Part shown: piece by piece, positions 1 to 11,249 of the stretch | Numbering within the stretch: position 1 is the stretch's first letter | Layout: every line of letters starts with the position of its first letter | Assembly: GCA_008638165.1 (NCBI GenBank) | Contig: VTPL01000004.1 | Span: forward strand, 1 to 35,394 | Reading direction: 5' to 3' | Origin: Pelagibacteraceae bacterium | GTDB lineage: Bacteria; Pseudomonadota; Alphaproteobacteria; Pelagibacterales; Pelagibacteraceae | Length of the DNA: 35,394 nucleotides | The notes under the pieces: generated by a model | The model's database searches: none | What the model was told of the DNA's origin: nothing | What the model saw: the letters and a program-made list of their open reading frames with translations, nothing else | Program-made: the position numbers and the translations under genes

Positions 1-60
1 ACTTCGGTTAATTAAGTAGACGGGGTTTGGGGCACCTGGCAACAGAACGCCCCTAAATTT
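1..60. ncRNA. Candidate structured RNA fragment / GC-rich hairpin at window edge (identity unresolved)
   Basis: Strongly GC-rich island in an AT-rich background: GACGGGGTTTGGGGCACCTGGCAACAGAACGCCCC. GGGGC/GCCCC can pair around an ACCTGGCAACAGAAC loop, with a T-rich run following on the + strand. Non-coding and truncated by the window edge; strand not determined. Confidence 0.35.
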
Positions 61-2730
61 TTATTTATTTTTATTTATTTCTGCTTGAGCTGCTGCAAGT
101 CTTGCTATTGGAACTCTGTATGGAGAACATGAAACATAATTTAATCCAACTCTAGAACAAAAAGCTATACTTTTAGGATCACCTCCGTGCTCACCGCATA
201 TGCCTAACTTAATTTTTTTATTTTGTTTCTTGCCTTTTAAGACTGCAATTTCAATTAAATCCTCAACTCCCTCATCGATGGACACGAATGGATCAATATC
301 AAAAATTTTATTATCAATGTAATCGTTTAAAAATTTACCACTATCATCTCGACTTATTCCAAACGTTGTTTGGGTTAAATCGTTAGTTCCAAAACTAAAA
401 AATTCTGCATGTTTTGCAATATCTTTTGCTTTAATTGCTGCCCTTGGAAGTTCAATCATAGTGCCAACAATAAAATCAATTTTAACTTTATTTTCCTCTT
501 GGACAGTTTTGGCAACCCTTATAACTAAATCTTTCATAATTTTTATTTCAGCTTCTGTAGAAACTAAGGGAATCATAATTTCTGGAAATGCTGATTTTAT
601 TTTATTCTTTTTTAGTTCTACTAAAGCTTCAAAAATTGCTCTACATTGCATTTCATATATTTCAGGATAAGAAATACCTAATCTACAACCTCTATGACCA
701 AGCATAGGATTTTGCTCGTGTAATTCAGATATTCTTGATTTTACTTCTTTAAGGTCAACTCCAACAACATTTGCTACCTCTAGAATTTCTTTTTCTGAAT
801 GTGGTAAAAATTCATGTAATGGTGGATCTAATAATCTTACAGTTACTGGTAACCCACTCATTATTTTAAAAATTTCCACAAAATCTTTTTTCTGGTGTGG
901 TAATAATTTTGTAAGTGCTCTTGCTCTATCTTCTTTTGTTTTTGATAAAATCATCTCTCTTACAGATAAAATTCTTTCTTCATCAAAAAACATATGTTCT
1001 GTTCTACATAAACCAATTCCCTCTGCACCAAAATCTCTTGCTGTTTTTGTGTCTACAGGGGTTTCTGAATTTGTTCTAACTTTTAGTTTTCTTATACTAT
1101 CAGCCCAACTCATTAATTTTGAAAAATCACCTGAAATTTCAGGCTTAACAGTGGGCACCTCTCCAAGGATTATTCTACCAGTAGATCCATCAATTGTAAT
1201 GATGTCACCCTCTTTAATTTCAAGCTCAGAAGTTTTGAAAATTTTACTTTCATAGTTAATATCAATTTCACTTGATCCAGAAACGCAAGGCCTACCCATT
1301 CCTCTAGCAACTACAGCAGCATGACTTGTCATTCCACCTCTTGCAGTTAATATACCTTTGGCTGCATGCATTCCCTGAATATCTTCAGGTGAAGTTTCTA
1401 CTCTAACTAATATCGTGTCCTGCATCATGTCATTTAATCTTTCAGCTTCTTCAGAAGAAAAAACTACTTTTCCACTTGCAGCACCTGGTGATGCTGGAAG
1501 ACCATTTGCTATAACATTAATCTCACTTTTTTCATCTAATGTTGGATGTAACAATGTATCTAGAGAACTTGGATCTATTCTAAGGATAGCCTCTTTTTTT
1601 GAAATCAACTTCTCTTTAACCATATCTACAGCTATTTTAACAGCAGACTTAGATGTTCTTTTTCCTGATCTCGTTTGCAAAATCCAAAGTTTATTATTTT
1701 CAACTGTAAACTCTACATCCTGCATATCTTTATAATGATTTTCCAATTTCATTAAAATTTTCTCTAGTTGCTTGTAAACTTTAGGCATCGACTCTTCCAT
1801 GGATGGATCTTTTACATTTGCTTCTTTTCGAGCCTTTTTGGTAATGTATTGAGGTGTTCGTGTACCAGCTACAACATCTTCACCTTGAGCATTAATCAAG
1901 TACTCTCCGTAAATGTCGTTAGATCCATCTGAGGGATTTCGCGTAAATACTACTCCGGTAGCACAATCATTTCCCATATTTCCAAAGACCATAGATTGAA
2001 CGTTAACAGCTGTCCCCCATTCAGATGGTATTTGGTTTAATTTTCTATAAATTTTTGCTCGATTACTTTCCCAAGATAAAAATACAGCACTAATTGCACC
2101 AAAAAGTTGTTCGTATACATTTTGTGGGAAATTTTTTTGAGTTTTCTCCTTAACAACTTTCTTAAAATCATTAATTAACCCATCCCAATCACTTTCATCT
2201 AATTCTGTATCTAGAAGAACGCCTTTTGTTAATTTATAATTTTCAATTAATTCTTCAAAATAATGGCCTTCAACTCCCATAACAACATTTCCATACATTT
2301 GAATAAATCGTCTATAGCTATCTTTAGCAAATCTACCGTTTGATGTTTTTTTTGATAGAGCAATTACAGTTTCGTCATTAAGACCTAAATTTAGTATCGT
2401 ATCCATCATGCCAGGCATGGAAACTCTTGCTCCTGATCTAACTGAAAGAAGTAAAGGATTTTTTAAATCTCCAAATTTTTTTTTAACACCTTTTTCAATT
2501 ACTTTAAGCTCTGATTTTATTTGATTAATAATTTTAGAGTTTAGTTTTTTTTTATTTTTATAAAATAAATCACATACATTAGTGGAAATAGTAAATCCTG
2601 GGGGAACTGGAAGTCCCATTCTGCCCATCTCTGATAGATTGGCGCCTTTGCCACCTAAAGTATTCTTAGGACTTTTTATTTTTTTAGCGTCTTTAGAGTT
2701 AAAATTAAAAATTAACTTATTCATTGGCAT
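61..2730 (-). CDS. ppdK: Pyruvate, phosphate dikinase
   Basis: 889 aa; GGKGANLSEMGRMGLPVPPGFTI N-terminus, GGMTSHAAVVARGMGRPCVSG phosphohistidine motif, GTNDLTQTTFGISRDD C-terminal PEP-binding motif. Confidence 0.97.
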   Translation of the reverse strand: MPMNKLIFNFNSKDAKKIKSPKNTLGGKGANLSEMGRMGLPVPPGFTISTNVCDLFYKNKKKLNSKIINQIKSELKVIEKGVKKKFGDLKNPLLLSVRSGARVSMPGMMDTILNLGLNDETVIALSKKTSNGRFAKDSYRRFIQMYGNVVMGVEGHYFEELIENYKLTKGVLLDTELDESDWDGLINDFKKVVKEKTQKNFPQNVYEQLFGAISAVFLSWESNRAKIYRKLNQIPSEWGTAVNVQSMVFGNMGNDCATGVVFTRNPSDGSNDIYGEYLINAQGEDVVAGTRTPQYITKKARKEANVKDPSMEESMPKVYKQLEKILMKLENHYKDMQDVEFTVENNKLWILQTRSGKRTSKSAVKIAVDMVKEKLISKKEAILRIDPSSLDTLLHPTLDEKSEINVIANGLPASPGAASGKVVFSSEEAERLNDMMQDTILVRVETSPEDIQGMHAAKGILTARGGMTSHAAVVARGMGRPCVSGSSEIDINYESKIFKTSELEIKEGDIITIDGSTGRIILGEVPTVKPEISGDFSKLMSWADSIRKLKVRTNSETPVDTKTARDFGAEGIGLCRTEHMFFDEERILSVREMILSKTKEDRARALTKLLPHQKKDFVEIFKIMSGLPVTVRLLDPPLHEFLPHSEKEILEVANVVGVDLKEVKSRISELHEQNPMLGHRGCRLGISYPEIYEMQCRAIFEALVELKKNKIKSAFPEIMIPLVSTEAEIKIMKDLVIRVAKTVQEENKVKIDFIVGTMIELPRAAIKAKDIAKHAEFFSFGTNDLTQTTFGISRDDSGKFLNDYIDNKIFDIDPFVSIDEGVEDLIEIAVLKGKKQNKKIKLGICGEHGGDPKSIAFCSRVGLNYVSCSPYRVPIARLAAAQAEINKNK

Positions 2731-4816
2731 CTTTGATCAATTGAAAATCTATAAAATTTTCGAAGGTTTTACAGAAGAAACTTAATAGTTCCAATCTATT
2801 TTTTTTGATAATTTCACTATCATCATTTACTTTTACATTATCAAAGAAATCAAAAACCTCTTTTTTTGCTGAAGCAAGAGAATTTAATGTCTGGTCAAAG
2901 TCTTGCTTATTTGTGACTACAGAAAAAATTTGCTTTAATTCATTAGTTTTTTTAAATAATGCTTTTTCATATTCATTATTAAAAATACCAGGGTCAGTTG
3001 TATTTGTAAGCTGATCAACAGCTTTTTTTGTTTCTGAATTTATAATATTAAAGGCTCTTTTGTAGGAAGATACAATATCTACGCCTATTGGTTTATCGAT
3101 AACTTTATTTAAACTTTTTGCTTTTTCAAAGTTAGTAGAAATTTTGTTTAAATCTAAAATTTTTGCAGATGCATCAATAATATCGTGTCTAAAATTTTTC
3201 TCCTTTAAATAATATTTAAATCTGTCTTTTAAAAAGTTTGAAATATCTTTAATTAATTCATTGTTTGAAAATTGAAAACCTTGATCTAAATAAATATTTG
3301 ATGAATATGAAACTATATCATTAATCTTAATATCTTTTTTGTTCTCAATAAGTATTCTGATAATACCATGAGCAATTCTTCTTAAAGCATAAGGATCTTT
3401 TGAGCTTGATGGTTTCTCATTTATACCAAAAAAACCTATTAAGGTATCAATTCTATCTGACAGTGAAAGTGTAATACTGTATGGTTTTTTAGAAACATTT
3501 GAATGAGGGCCTATCGGTAAATATTGCTCCTTAACAGCATCAGATATTTCTTTATCAAATCCTTGAACGTGAGAAAGATGACCTCCCATAATTCCTTGAA
3601 GCTCTGGAAATTCACCAACAATTTCTGAAATTAAATCTGTTTTACAAATCGTTGCTGAAAGTTCAACTTTCTCTTTACTAATCAATAGTTCATCAGAAAT
3701 GATTGCAGCTAATTTGCGCATTCTCTGGACTTTATCGAAATATGTACCAAGTCCTTTAAAGAAATTCATATTTTTAAGACTAGAAACTTTTTTTACTAAA
3801 TTTTGAGATTTATCTTTATTCCAAAAAAATTCAGCATCATCTAGTCTAGCTTTAACAACTCTCTCATTTCCTATCTTGATCAATCCTTTATTGTCTTTTT
3901 TATTTGCTATTACTATAAACTCGTTGGTGATCTCTTGTTTTTTTGTAAAAAGAGGAAAATACTTTTGATGTGATTGCATTGTTAAAACCAAAATCTCTTT
4001 TGGTATAGATAGGAACTTTTTATCGAAGGAACACTCTATGATGTGTGGCTGATCTACAAGGTTATTAACTTCTTCCAATAATTTTTCATTGTCTTCAATA
4101 ATAAGATTCTTTTTTTTTAAAACTTTTTCTATTTCTTTTTTAATGAAATCTTTTCTTTTATCTTGATCTAAAATTGTACCTGATTGCTCAAGAGACTTTT
4201 GATAAGTATTAAAATCTGTAAAAGTTTTTTTTCTTTCTTCAAAATCTTTATCAAGAAAAGTAAAATTAGAGGATCTTAAATGGCCTATTGAAAAATTTAT
4301 TACTTTTTTATCAAATAAACACAATACTGACTTAAGAGGCCTGGCCCAATTTAAATCATAACTTCCCCATTTCATTGATTTTTTCCATTTAAATCCAATT
4401 AGGATTTTTGGAAGGTTCTCTTTTATTAAATCAGAGGTTTTTAATTTAATTTCTTTAGTTTTATAAAAATAAAATTCACCTTTGTCATTTTTCTTTTTAA
4501 AAACTTGTTTTTTAGTAATTTTTTGAGATTTTAAAAAACCTTCTAAGGCTTCAGTTGGAGATGATGTGCTTGGACCTTTTATTTCTTCTGACTTTATTTT
4601 AACTTCTTTATCAAGATTTTGAAAAACAACTACAAGTCTATTCGGTGTTGATAAAGAAAAGTATTTTTTAAACTTTATTGATTTATCTTCAAAAACTTTT
4701 TTTATTTCTAAAACTAGATTTTCTCTGATATTTTTTTGAAGTGAAACTGGAATTTCTTCACTAAATAGCTCTAAAAATAATTCAGACATTTTTAATTTTT
4801 TTGTGTTTCTATCCAA
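2717..4816 (-). CDS. glyS: Glycyl-tRNA synthetase beta subunit
   Basis: 699 aa; [18 protein letters not shown] start, [39 protein letters not shown] motifs; directly follows glyQ. True start probably the internal ATG at 4789 (MSELFLEL). Confidence 0.96.
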   Translation of the reverse strand: MDRNTKKLKMSELFLELFSEEIPVSLQKNIRENLVLEIKKVFEDKSIKFKKYFSLSTPNRLVVVFQNLDKEVKIKSEEIKGPSTSSPTEALEGFLKSQKITKKQVFKKKNDKGEFYFYKTKEIKLKTSDLIKENLPKILIGFKWKKSMKWGSYDLNWARPLKSVLCLFDKKVINFSIGHLRSSNFTFLDKDFEERKKTFTDFNTYQKSLEQSGTILDQDKRKDFIKKEIEKVLKKKNLIIEDNEKLLEEVNNLVDQPHIIECSFDKKFLSIPKEILVLTMQSHQKYFPLFTKKQEITNEFIVIANKKDNKGLIKIGNERVVKARLDDAEFFWNKDKSQNLVKKVSSLKNMNFFKGLGTYFDKVQRMRKLAAIISDELLISKEKVELSATICKTDLISEIVGEFPELQGIMGGHLSHVQGFDKEISDAVKEQYLPIGPHSNVSKKPYSITLSLSDRIDTLIGFFGINEKPSSSKDPYALRRIAHGIIRILIENKKDIKINDIVSYSSNIYLDQGFQFSNNELIKDISNFLKDRFKYYLKEKNFRHDIIDASAKILDLNKISTNFEKAKSLNKVIDKPIGVDIVSSYKRAFNIINSETKKAVDQLTNTTDPGIFNNEYEKALFKKTNELKQIFSVVTNKQDFDQTLNSLASAKKEVFDFFDNVKVNDDSEIIKKNRLELLSFFCKTFENFIDFQLIKDANE

Positions 4817-5700
4817 ACTTCAGCTACTAATTTAACAATACTCCTTATTCTAGCAATGTATTCTGCGCGCTCTGCAACACTTATTGCACCTCTTGCATCT
4901 AAAATGTTAAACACATGACTGGCTTTTAGACAATGATCGTAGGCAGGTAGAGAAATATTTTTCTCAGCTAAGCTCTTGGCTTCAAATTCATGCATATCAA
5001 AATTTTTAAATAAATTTTCAATACTTGCATATTCAAAGTTGTACTTCGAAAACTCTCTTTCAGATTGTTGAAAGACATCTTTGTATTTAACACCCTCTTC
5101 GTTCCAATCTAAATCATAGACATTTTGTTTTTGTTGTATGAACATACATATTCTTTCCAATCCATAGGTAATCTCTACCGAAACTGGATTGCAATTTATT
5201 CCTGCCATCTGTTGGAAATATGTAAATTGTGTTATTTCCATACCATCACACCAAACCTCCCAACCTAAACCCGCAGCACCTAGGGTAGGACTCTCCCAAT
5301 CATCTTCTACAAACCTAATATCATGCTCAGAATGATCTATGCCTATTTTAGATAAACTTTTTAAATATAAGCTCTTAATATTATCTATCGAGGGTTTTAT
5401 AATCACTTGAAACTGATAATAATGTTGTAATCGATTTGGATTTTCTCCATATCTTCCATCTGTTGGTCTTCTGGATGGCTGAACATAAGCTGCTTTCCAT
5501 GGGTTTGGGCCTAACGATCTTAAAGTTGTGGCTGGGTGAAAAGTTCCAGCTCCGACTTCTAAGTCATAAGGTTGTAAAATTATACACCCTTGATTGCTCC
5601 AAAATTTTTGTAAGTTAAATATTGTTTCTTGGAATGAATTCTTATTTAAATTTTTTTTTTTTTTAGAGACCATATTTTTGCCAAATAGATCTTTCATCAA
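4792..5700 (-). CDS. glyQ: Glycyl-tRNA synthetase alpha subunit
   Basis: 302 aa; [43 protein letters not shown] and [33 protein letters not shown]. The start may be the ATG at 5673 (MVSKKKKN). Confidence 0.97.
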   Translation of the reverse strand: MMKDLFGKNMVSKKKKNLNKNSFQETIFNLQKFWSNQGCIILQPYDLEVGAGTFHPATTLRSLGPNPWKAAYVQPSRRPTDGRYGENPNRLQHYYQFQVIIKPSIDNIKSLYLKSLSKIGIDHSEHDIRFVEDDWESPTLGAAGLGWEVWCDGMEITQFTYFQQMAGINCNPVSVEITYGLERICMFIQQKQNVYDLDWNEEGVKYKDVFQQSEREFSKYNFEYASIENLFKNFDMHEFEAKSLAEKNISLPAYDHCLKASHVFNILDARGAISVAERAEYIARIRSIVKLVAEVWIETQKN

Positions 5701-6469
5701 AAATATTTGCTAATTGATCAAGTTTATCGTTTGATGATGATAATTTGTTGCTCAACCAGCTCTTAGGTTTTTCAAATTTTTTAATAATTATATCATCTCC
5801 ATATTTTTGTTTTAAAATTTGGTCAGCATCACCTATCCCATCTATTAAACCAAGTTCTTTAGCTTTTTTACCTGACCAAAATTCTCCTGAGAACAGTTCA
5901 ATATCTTTTTTTATAAGTTTTGATCCTCTGCTACTCTCAACTACATTTATAAAATCTTGATGTAAATCAAGCTGAATTTTTTTTAATCTTTCGATATCTT
6001 CACTTTTCTCATCCAAAAAAGGGTCTAAAGTACTTTTATTTTTCCCAGCAGTGTGAACACGTCTTTCTATGCCAACTTTTTTAATTAGCTCTGTAAAACC
6101 AAATGAAGAATAGATAACTCCAATTGAACCAATAATTGAACTTGAGTTTGCATAAATCTCGTCTCCAGCGCAAGATATCAAATATCCTCCAGATGCCGCA
6201 ACGTCCTCAGCAAAAAATATCACTTTTTTTTTATGTTTTTTGGCCTGATTTCTTATGAAATCATGAATCATATGAGATTGAACTGGCGAACCACCTGGCG
6301 AGTTAATTGAAATTGCAACACAAATTGCTTTTTTTAGAGAAAAAGCTTTTTTTATAATTTCCTCTTGTCCTGAGAAATCTATACCTTGTTTAAATTTACC
6401 TGCATTTCCAATAACACCATTAAGCTTAATGTGTGAGATAATTTTTTTTTTTTTAAAAAATGAGAACAT
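5663..6469 (-). CDS. S49 family (SppA/SohB-like) signal peptide peptidase
   Basis: 268 aa; [54 protein letters not shown] catalytic-serine region, [15 protein letters not shown]. Confidence 0.9.
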   Translation of the reverse strand: MFSFFKKKKIISHIKLNGVIGNAGKFKQGIDFSGQEEIIKKAFSLKKAICVAISINSPGGSPVQSHMIHDFIRNQAKKHKKKVIFFAEDVAASGGYLISCAGDEIYANSSSIIGSIGVIYSSFGFTELIKKVGIERRVHTAGKNKSTLDPFLDEKSEDIERLKKIQLDLHQDFINVVESSRGSKLIKKDIELFSGEFWSGKKAKELGLIDGIGDADQILKQKYGDDIIIKKFEKPKSWLSNKLSSSNDKLDQLANIFDERSIWQKYGL

Positions 6470-6537
6470 TCTTAGTCTTTATAGGAGTTTTAAAAGTTAA
6501 TAAAGACTACTTATAATTGAAGATGAGGGTGCGTCAA

Positions 6538-6566
6538 TTGATAAGTAATAAAATTATTTTTATAAA
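6538..6566 (+). promoter_or_regulatory. Candidate sigma-70-like promoter for the polyprenyl synthase gene
   Basis: TTGATA (6538-6543), 17-nt spacer, TATAAA (6561-6566) in the divergent intergenic region, with the ATG at 6580. AT-rich background makes chance matches likely. Confidence 0.4.
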
Positions 6567-6579
6567 CTAATTTAAATTT

Positions 6580-7593
6580 ATGGGCTCAGTCATCAAACTT
6601 CAAAATAAAATCAACAATACTTATTTTCAGCTAAAAAACTCTGTAGACGACAAACTAAATTTGGTTGAAGAAAAAATTAAATCTAAGCTGTCCAGTGATG
6701 TCGAATTAGCAAATAAAATGACGAATTATCATATTGAGACAGGAGGAAAAAGATTAAGAGCCCTTTTGACATTAGGCTCTGCAAAATTGTGTGGATACAA
6801 AAAAGGTTTTCGGGATATTAATCTTGCTGCATGTGTTGAGTTAATTCATGGGGCAACTTTAATGCATGATGATGTTATTGATAATGGGCAAGTTAGAAGA
6901 GGCAAAAAAACTCTTAATAAAATTTGGAATAATCACTCATCTATATTAGTTGGGGACTATCTTCTTAGTAGATGTTTTGAAATGATGGTTGAAGATGGAA
7001 ATATTGAAATTCTAAAATTACTTTCAGCAACATCATCTACTATCGCACAAGGAGAGATACTTCAATTACAGCATAAAGGTGAAATTGATATGCTTGAGGA
7101 AACTTATCTAAAAATAATTTCTGCAAAAACTGCAGAATTGTTTTCTGCTGCAACAAAAGTTGGTGCTATCTTAGCTGAAGTTGGTACTAAAGAAAAAGAA
7201 GCTTTAGAATTTTATGGCAGAAATCTTGGCCTTACATTTCAAATTGCAGATGATACTTTAGATTATAATTCTGATTTAAAAATGTTTGGAAAAAAAATTG
7301 GTCAAGATTTTTATGAAGGAAAGGTTACATTGCCTATCATTTTACTTTTTCAAAAAATTAATAAATCAGAAAAAGAATTAATTAAAAATCTTTTCTCTAA
7401 ATCCAAAAAAGAAAAAGATGATTTAGAAAATGTTTTAAAACTAATTAAAAAATATAATGTGATAAATGAGTGCTATAAAAAAGCTCAACACTATATTGAG
7501 CTAGCCTCAAGCTCTTTGTCAATTTTTAAAGACTGTGATCAAAAAGAAATATTAAACAACTTAACATCTTTTAGTTTGGCTAGAAATTTTTAA
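6580..7593 (+). CDS. ispB: Long-chain polyprenyl diphosphate synthase (octaprenyl/decaprenyl type)
   Basis: 337 aa; GGKRLRALLTLGSAKLCG, LIHGATLMHDDVID first Asp-rich motif, GLTFQIADDTLDY second Asp-rich motif. Confidence 0.9.
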   Translation: MGSVIKLQNKINNTYFQLKNSVDDKLNLVEEKIKSKLSSDVELANKMTNYHIETGGKRLRALLTLGSAKLCGYKKGFRDINLAACVELIHGATLMHDDVIDNGQVRRGKKTLNKIWNNHSSILVGDYLLSRCFEMMVEDGNIEILKLLSATSSTIAQGEILQLQHKGEIDMLEETYLKIISAKTAELFSAATKVGAILAEVGTKEKEALEFYGRNLGLTFQIADDTLDYNSDLKMFGKKIGQDFYEGKVTLPIILLFQKINKSEKELIKNLFSKSKKEKDDLENVLKLIKKYNVINECYKKAQHYIELASSSLSIFKDCDQKEILNNLTSFSLARNF

Positions 7594-8216
7594 GGACTTA
7601 ATAAAACTTTTTTCCAACTGCCATCAGAATTTAATAAAAATTTTAGTCTTTCGTGAATTCTGTTGTCTCCATCTAGCCAAAATTCGATACTGTCTGGTTT
7701 TAAATTCCATCCAGACCAATGATCGGGTCTAGGTACATTATCCTTCTCATTAAATTTTTCTTTAAATTTATCAATCGAATTTATTAACTCTTGTCTATCA
7801 TTTAAAACAGAACTTTGATTTGAAGCCCAAGCTCCTATTCTACTCTCATAAGCTCTGGAATTATAATATTTATCAGCAACAGTATTTTGTACCGGTGTTA
7901 CCTTTCCATTAATACGTACTTGCCTTAATAGGGATTTCCAATGAAAGCACATGGAAACAGATGGATTTTCTTTTATCTCATTTCCTTTTTGACTATTTAA
8001 ATTTGTATAGAAAACAAAACCATTTTTACTAAAATCTTTTAATAAAACCATTCTCACTGAAGGAACATTATTTTTTGAGGATGTAGCTAATGCCAAAGCA
8101 TTTGGATCATTAATCTCTTTTTTTTTGGCTGCTTCATACCATTTATCAAATAATTCAAATGGTTCATCAGTTTCTAAAAAACATTTATCTAAGCCTAGTG
8201 AGTTTTTTTCATTCAT
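7590..8216 (-). CDS. pdxH: Pyridoxamine 5'-phosphate oxidase
   Basis: 208 aa; PSVRMVLLKDFSKNGFVFYTNLNSQKGNEI, VRINGKV, YYNSRAYESRIGAWASNQS, FWLDGDNRIHERLKF. Confidence 0.95.
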   Translation of the reverse strand: MNEKNSLGLDKCFLETDEPFELFDKWYEAAKKKEINDPNALALATSSKNNVPSVRMVLLKDFSKNGFVFYTNLNSQKGNEIKENPSVSMCFHWKSLLRQVRINGKVTPVQNTVADKYYNSRAYESRIGAWASNQSSVLNDRQELINSIDKFKEKFNEKDNVPRPDHWSGWNLKPDSIEFWLDGDNRIHERLKFLLNSDGSWKKVLLSP

Positions 8217-8249
8217 AATTTCAACAAAATAACTTATACAATATAATTA

Positions 8250-9332
8250 ATGTCATTTAATACTTTTGGAAAGTTATTTCGTTTTACTACATGGGGAGAA
8301 TCTCATGGCCCAGCAATTGGCTGTATAATTGATGGATGTCCTCCTTTGATAACATTAAAAGAAGAAGATATTCAAAAAGAACTTAACAAAAGAAAACCAG
8401 GGCAATCTAAATTTACTACTCAAAGAAAAGAAAGTGATAAAGTAGAGATCTTATCTGGTGTTTTTGAGGGAAAAACTACAGGAACCCCAATATCACTAAT
8501 CATATATAATGAAGACATGAGATCAAAAGATTACGGCAATATAAAAGATAAATTTAGACCAGGTCACGCTGATTATACATACTTTAAAAAATATGGAATT
8601 AGAGATTATAGGGGTGGTGGAAGATCATCGGCTAGGGAGACAGCCGCAAGAGTTGCAGCTGGGGCTGTTGCTAAAAAGGTTTTGGAAAACAAAATTGGAA
8701 AAAAATTTAAAATAACTGGTGCAGTAACTCAATTGGGTGTTTTAGGTTGTGATACTAAAAATTGGGACGAAAAAATAATAAGCAAAAATCCATTCTTTTG
8801 TCCTGATAAATCTATGATTAAATTATGGGAAAAATATTTATTAGGAATAAGAAAGTCAGGTTCATCTTGCGGAGCAGTAATAGAAGTTAGAGCCAAGGGT
8901 ATTCCTGCTGGCTTAGGGGCTCCTATATATTCTAAACTTGACTCAGATATTGCTTCTGCAATGATGAGTATTAATGCTGTTAAAGGTGTAAATATTGGCT
9001 CAGGAATGAATTCGGCTCAATTATCTGGTGAAGATAACTCTGATGAAATTTTCCAAAAAAATAAAAAAGTTAATTTTAAATCAAATAATGCAGGTGGAAT
9101 ATTGGGAGGTATTTCTTCAGGTCAAGAAATAATTGTATCGTTTGCAGTAAAACCAACTTCTTCTATTCTTACTACAAGAAAAACTATTAATAAATTTGGA
9201 AAAAATACTTCGATTTCAGTTAAAGGTAGACATGATCCCTGTGTTGGCATTAGAGCTGTACCAGTTGGGGAAGCAATGATGTCTTGTGTTTTGCTAGACC
9301 ATTATTTAATGAACAAAGCGCAGTGTAGTTAA
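8250..9332 (+). CDS. aroC: Chorismate synthase
   Basis: 360 aa; [82 protein letters not shown]. Confidence 0.97.
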   Translation: MSFNTFGKLFRFTTWGESHGPAIGCIIDGCPPLITLKEEDIQKELNKRKPGQSKFTTQRKESDKVEILSGVFEGKTTGTPISLIIYNEDMRSKDYGNIKDKFRPGHADYTYFKKYGIRDYRGGGRSSARETAARVAAGAVAKKVLENKIGKKFKITGAVTQLGVLGCDTKNWDEKIISKNPFFCPDKSMIKLWEKYLLGIRKSGSSCGAVIEVRAKGIPAGLGAPIYSKLDSDIASAMMSINAVKGVNIGSGMNSAQLSGEDNSDEIFQKNKKVNFKSNNAGGILGGISSGQEIIVSFAVKPTSSILTTRKTINKFGKNTSISVKGRHDPCVGIRAVPVGEAMMSCVLLDHYLMNKAQCS

Positions 9333-9335
9333 TCT

Positions 9336-11249
9336 CTATTTCTGTTTTTGTAAAATAATATTTGAATTTATTAAATCTAAAATTTTATCTTCAATAGATT
9401 TTGCATCTAATCCCGCTGATTTATACATATTTTCTGGTGTGTCTTGATCTATAAAAATATCAGGTAAGTTCATAGATCTGAATTTTAAATCAGAATCTAA
9501 TAAACTTTTTTTGGATAAAAAATCAACCACATGTGAACCAAATCCTCCAATAGATCCTTCTTCAATAGTTAAGATAGACTCATGAGTTGTTGCTAACTGC
9601 CAAATTAAATTTTCATCTAAAGGCTTTGCAAATCTAGCATCAACTATTGTGATATTAATCCCTTTTTTCTTTAAACTCTCAGAAGCTTTCAAGGTTTCGT
9701 TTAGTCTAGCTCCAAAATTCAGTACTGCTAATTTTTTTCCTTCTTGAACTATTCTGCCTTTGCCAATTTCAATAGTCTCATTTATTGGAGGCAACTCAAC
9801 GCCTAAGCCTGTACCTCTTGGAAATCTAAATGCGCTTGGCTTATCATTAATATAAACAGATGTATTTATCATTTTAACTAATTCTGATTCATCACTCGCA
9901 GCCATAACAATAAAATTTGGAAGTGTAGATAAAAAGGTCGTATCAAAAGCACCGGCATGTGTTGGTCCATCTGCACCAACTAATCCAGCCCGATCTATAG
10001 CAAAACGCACAGGTAAGCTTTGAATAGCTACATCGTGAACAACTTGGTCATATGCTCTTTGTAAAAATGTTGAATAGATAGCAGCATATGGTTTATAGTT
10101 TTCTGTTGCTAAGCCTGCAGCAAAAGTAACCGCATGCTGTTCTGCGATACCTACATCAAAAGTTCTATCTGGAAATTCTTTTGCAAAGTCTGTCAAACCA
10201 GTCCCATCAGGCATGGCTGCTGTTATTGCAACAATCTTACTATCTTTTTTTGCGTGTTGAATTAATGTATTTGAAAAAACTTTAGTATATGAAGGCAGCT
10301 TACTTTTAGTTTTGTATTGCTCACCAGTCTTAACATTGAATTTTGAAACACCATGATAATGGTCTTTTGCTTTTTCTGCGTATGAATAACCTTTGCCTTT
10401 TTTTGTTTTAATATGAATTAGTATAGGTCCTTGATATTTTGAGTCTCTAACATTTTTTAATATTGGAATTAAACTATCCATATCGTGACCATCAATTGGA
10501 CCAATATAATAAAAACCAAGGGCGTTAAATAAAGTTCCTCCAGAAATTGCTGATCTAAACAAATCCTCCGCCTTTCCAGCTTTTGCGCTAAACCTCTTAG
10601 AGAAAGATGAAATTATCATCTTAATAGTTTCTCTTAAGCTAAAATATATTTTACCAGAAAAAATTTTAGCAAGGTAAGTTCCCATTGCTCCCGCAGGCCT
10701 TGCGATTGACATATCGTTATCATTTAAAATAACAACCATTTTTGTTTTAGATACTCCAGCATTATTCATGGCCTCATAGGCCATCCCCCCACTGATCGCA
10801 CCATCACCAATTATAGCAACTACATTATCTTTTTTATTTGATAATTTATTAGCTTCTGCAATTCCTAAAGCTGACGATATAGAAGTTGAACTATGTGCTG
10901 CTCCAAAAGGATCATATTCACTTTCTGATCTTTTTGTAAATCCAGAAATACCACCACCTTGTCGTAAGGTTCTAATTTGATTTTTTCTACCAGTAATTAT
11001 TTTGTGCGGATAGCATTGGTGACCAACATCCCAAATTAATTTGTCTTTAGGTGTATTAAATACATAATGAAGGGCAACCGTAAGTTCTACTACCCCCAAA
11101 CTGGCACCAAGATGCCCCCCAGTTTCTGAAACAGCACTGATTGTTTCTTCTCTAAGTTCATCAGCTACTTTTTGTAAATCAGACTCGGAAATTTTTTTTA
11201 AATCTGATGGAAAATTTATTTGACTTAAAAAATTATAGTTGCTCATCAT
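9336..11249 (-). CDS. dxs: 1-deoxy-D-xylulose-5-phosphate synthase
   Basis: 637 aa; [72 protein letters not shown]. Confidence 0.97.
   Translation of the reverse strand: MMSNYNFLSQINFPSDLKKISESDLQKVADELREETISAVSETGGHLGASLGVVELTVALHYVFNTPKDKLIWDVGHQCYPHKIITGRKNQIRTLRQGGGISGFTKRSESEYDPFGAAHSSTSISSALGIAEANKLSNKKDNVVAIIGDGAISGGMAYEAMNNAGVSKTKMVVILNDNDMSIARPAGAMGTYLAKIFSGKIYFSLRETIKMIISSFSKRFSAKAGKAEDLFRSAISGGTLFNALGFYYIGPIDGHDMDSLIPILKNVRDSKYQGPILIHIKTKKGKGYSYAEKAKDHYHGVSKFNVKTGEQYKTKSKLPSYTKVFSNTLIQHAKKDSKIVAITAAMPDGTGLTDFAKEFPDRTFDVGIAEQHAVTFAAGLATENYKPYAAIYSTFLQRAYDQVVHDVAIQSLPVRFAIDRAGLVGADGPTHAGAFDTTFLSTLPNFIVMAASDESELVKMINTSVYINDKPSAFRFPRGTGLGVELPPINETIEIGKGRIVQEGKKLAVLNFGARLNETLKASESLKKKGINITIVDARFAKPLDENLIWQLATTHESILTIEEGSIGGFGSHVVDFLSKKSLLDSDLKFRSMNLPDIFIDQDTPENMYKSAGLDAKSIEDKILDLINSNIILQKQK

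Noticed and set aside
461-670. Plus-strand ORF of 69 aa antisense to ppdK, and similar ones at 1049-1255, 1415-1735, 2582-2785
   Set aside because: Lie inside the confidently assigned ppdK (the last also spans its 5' end into glyS); low-complexity Ser/Phe/Leu translations typical of reverse-strand AT-rich coding sequence.
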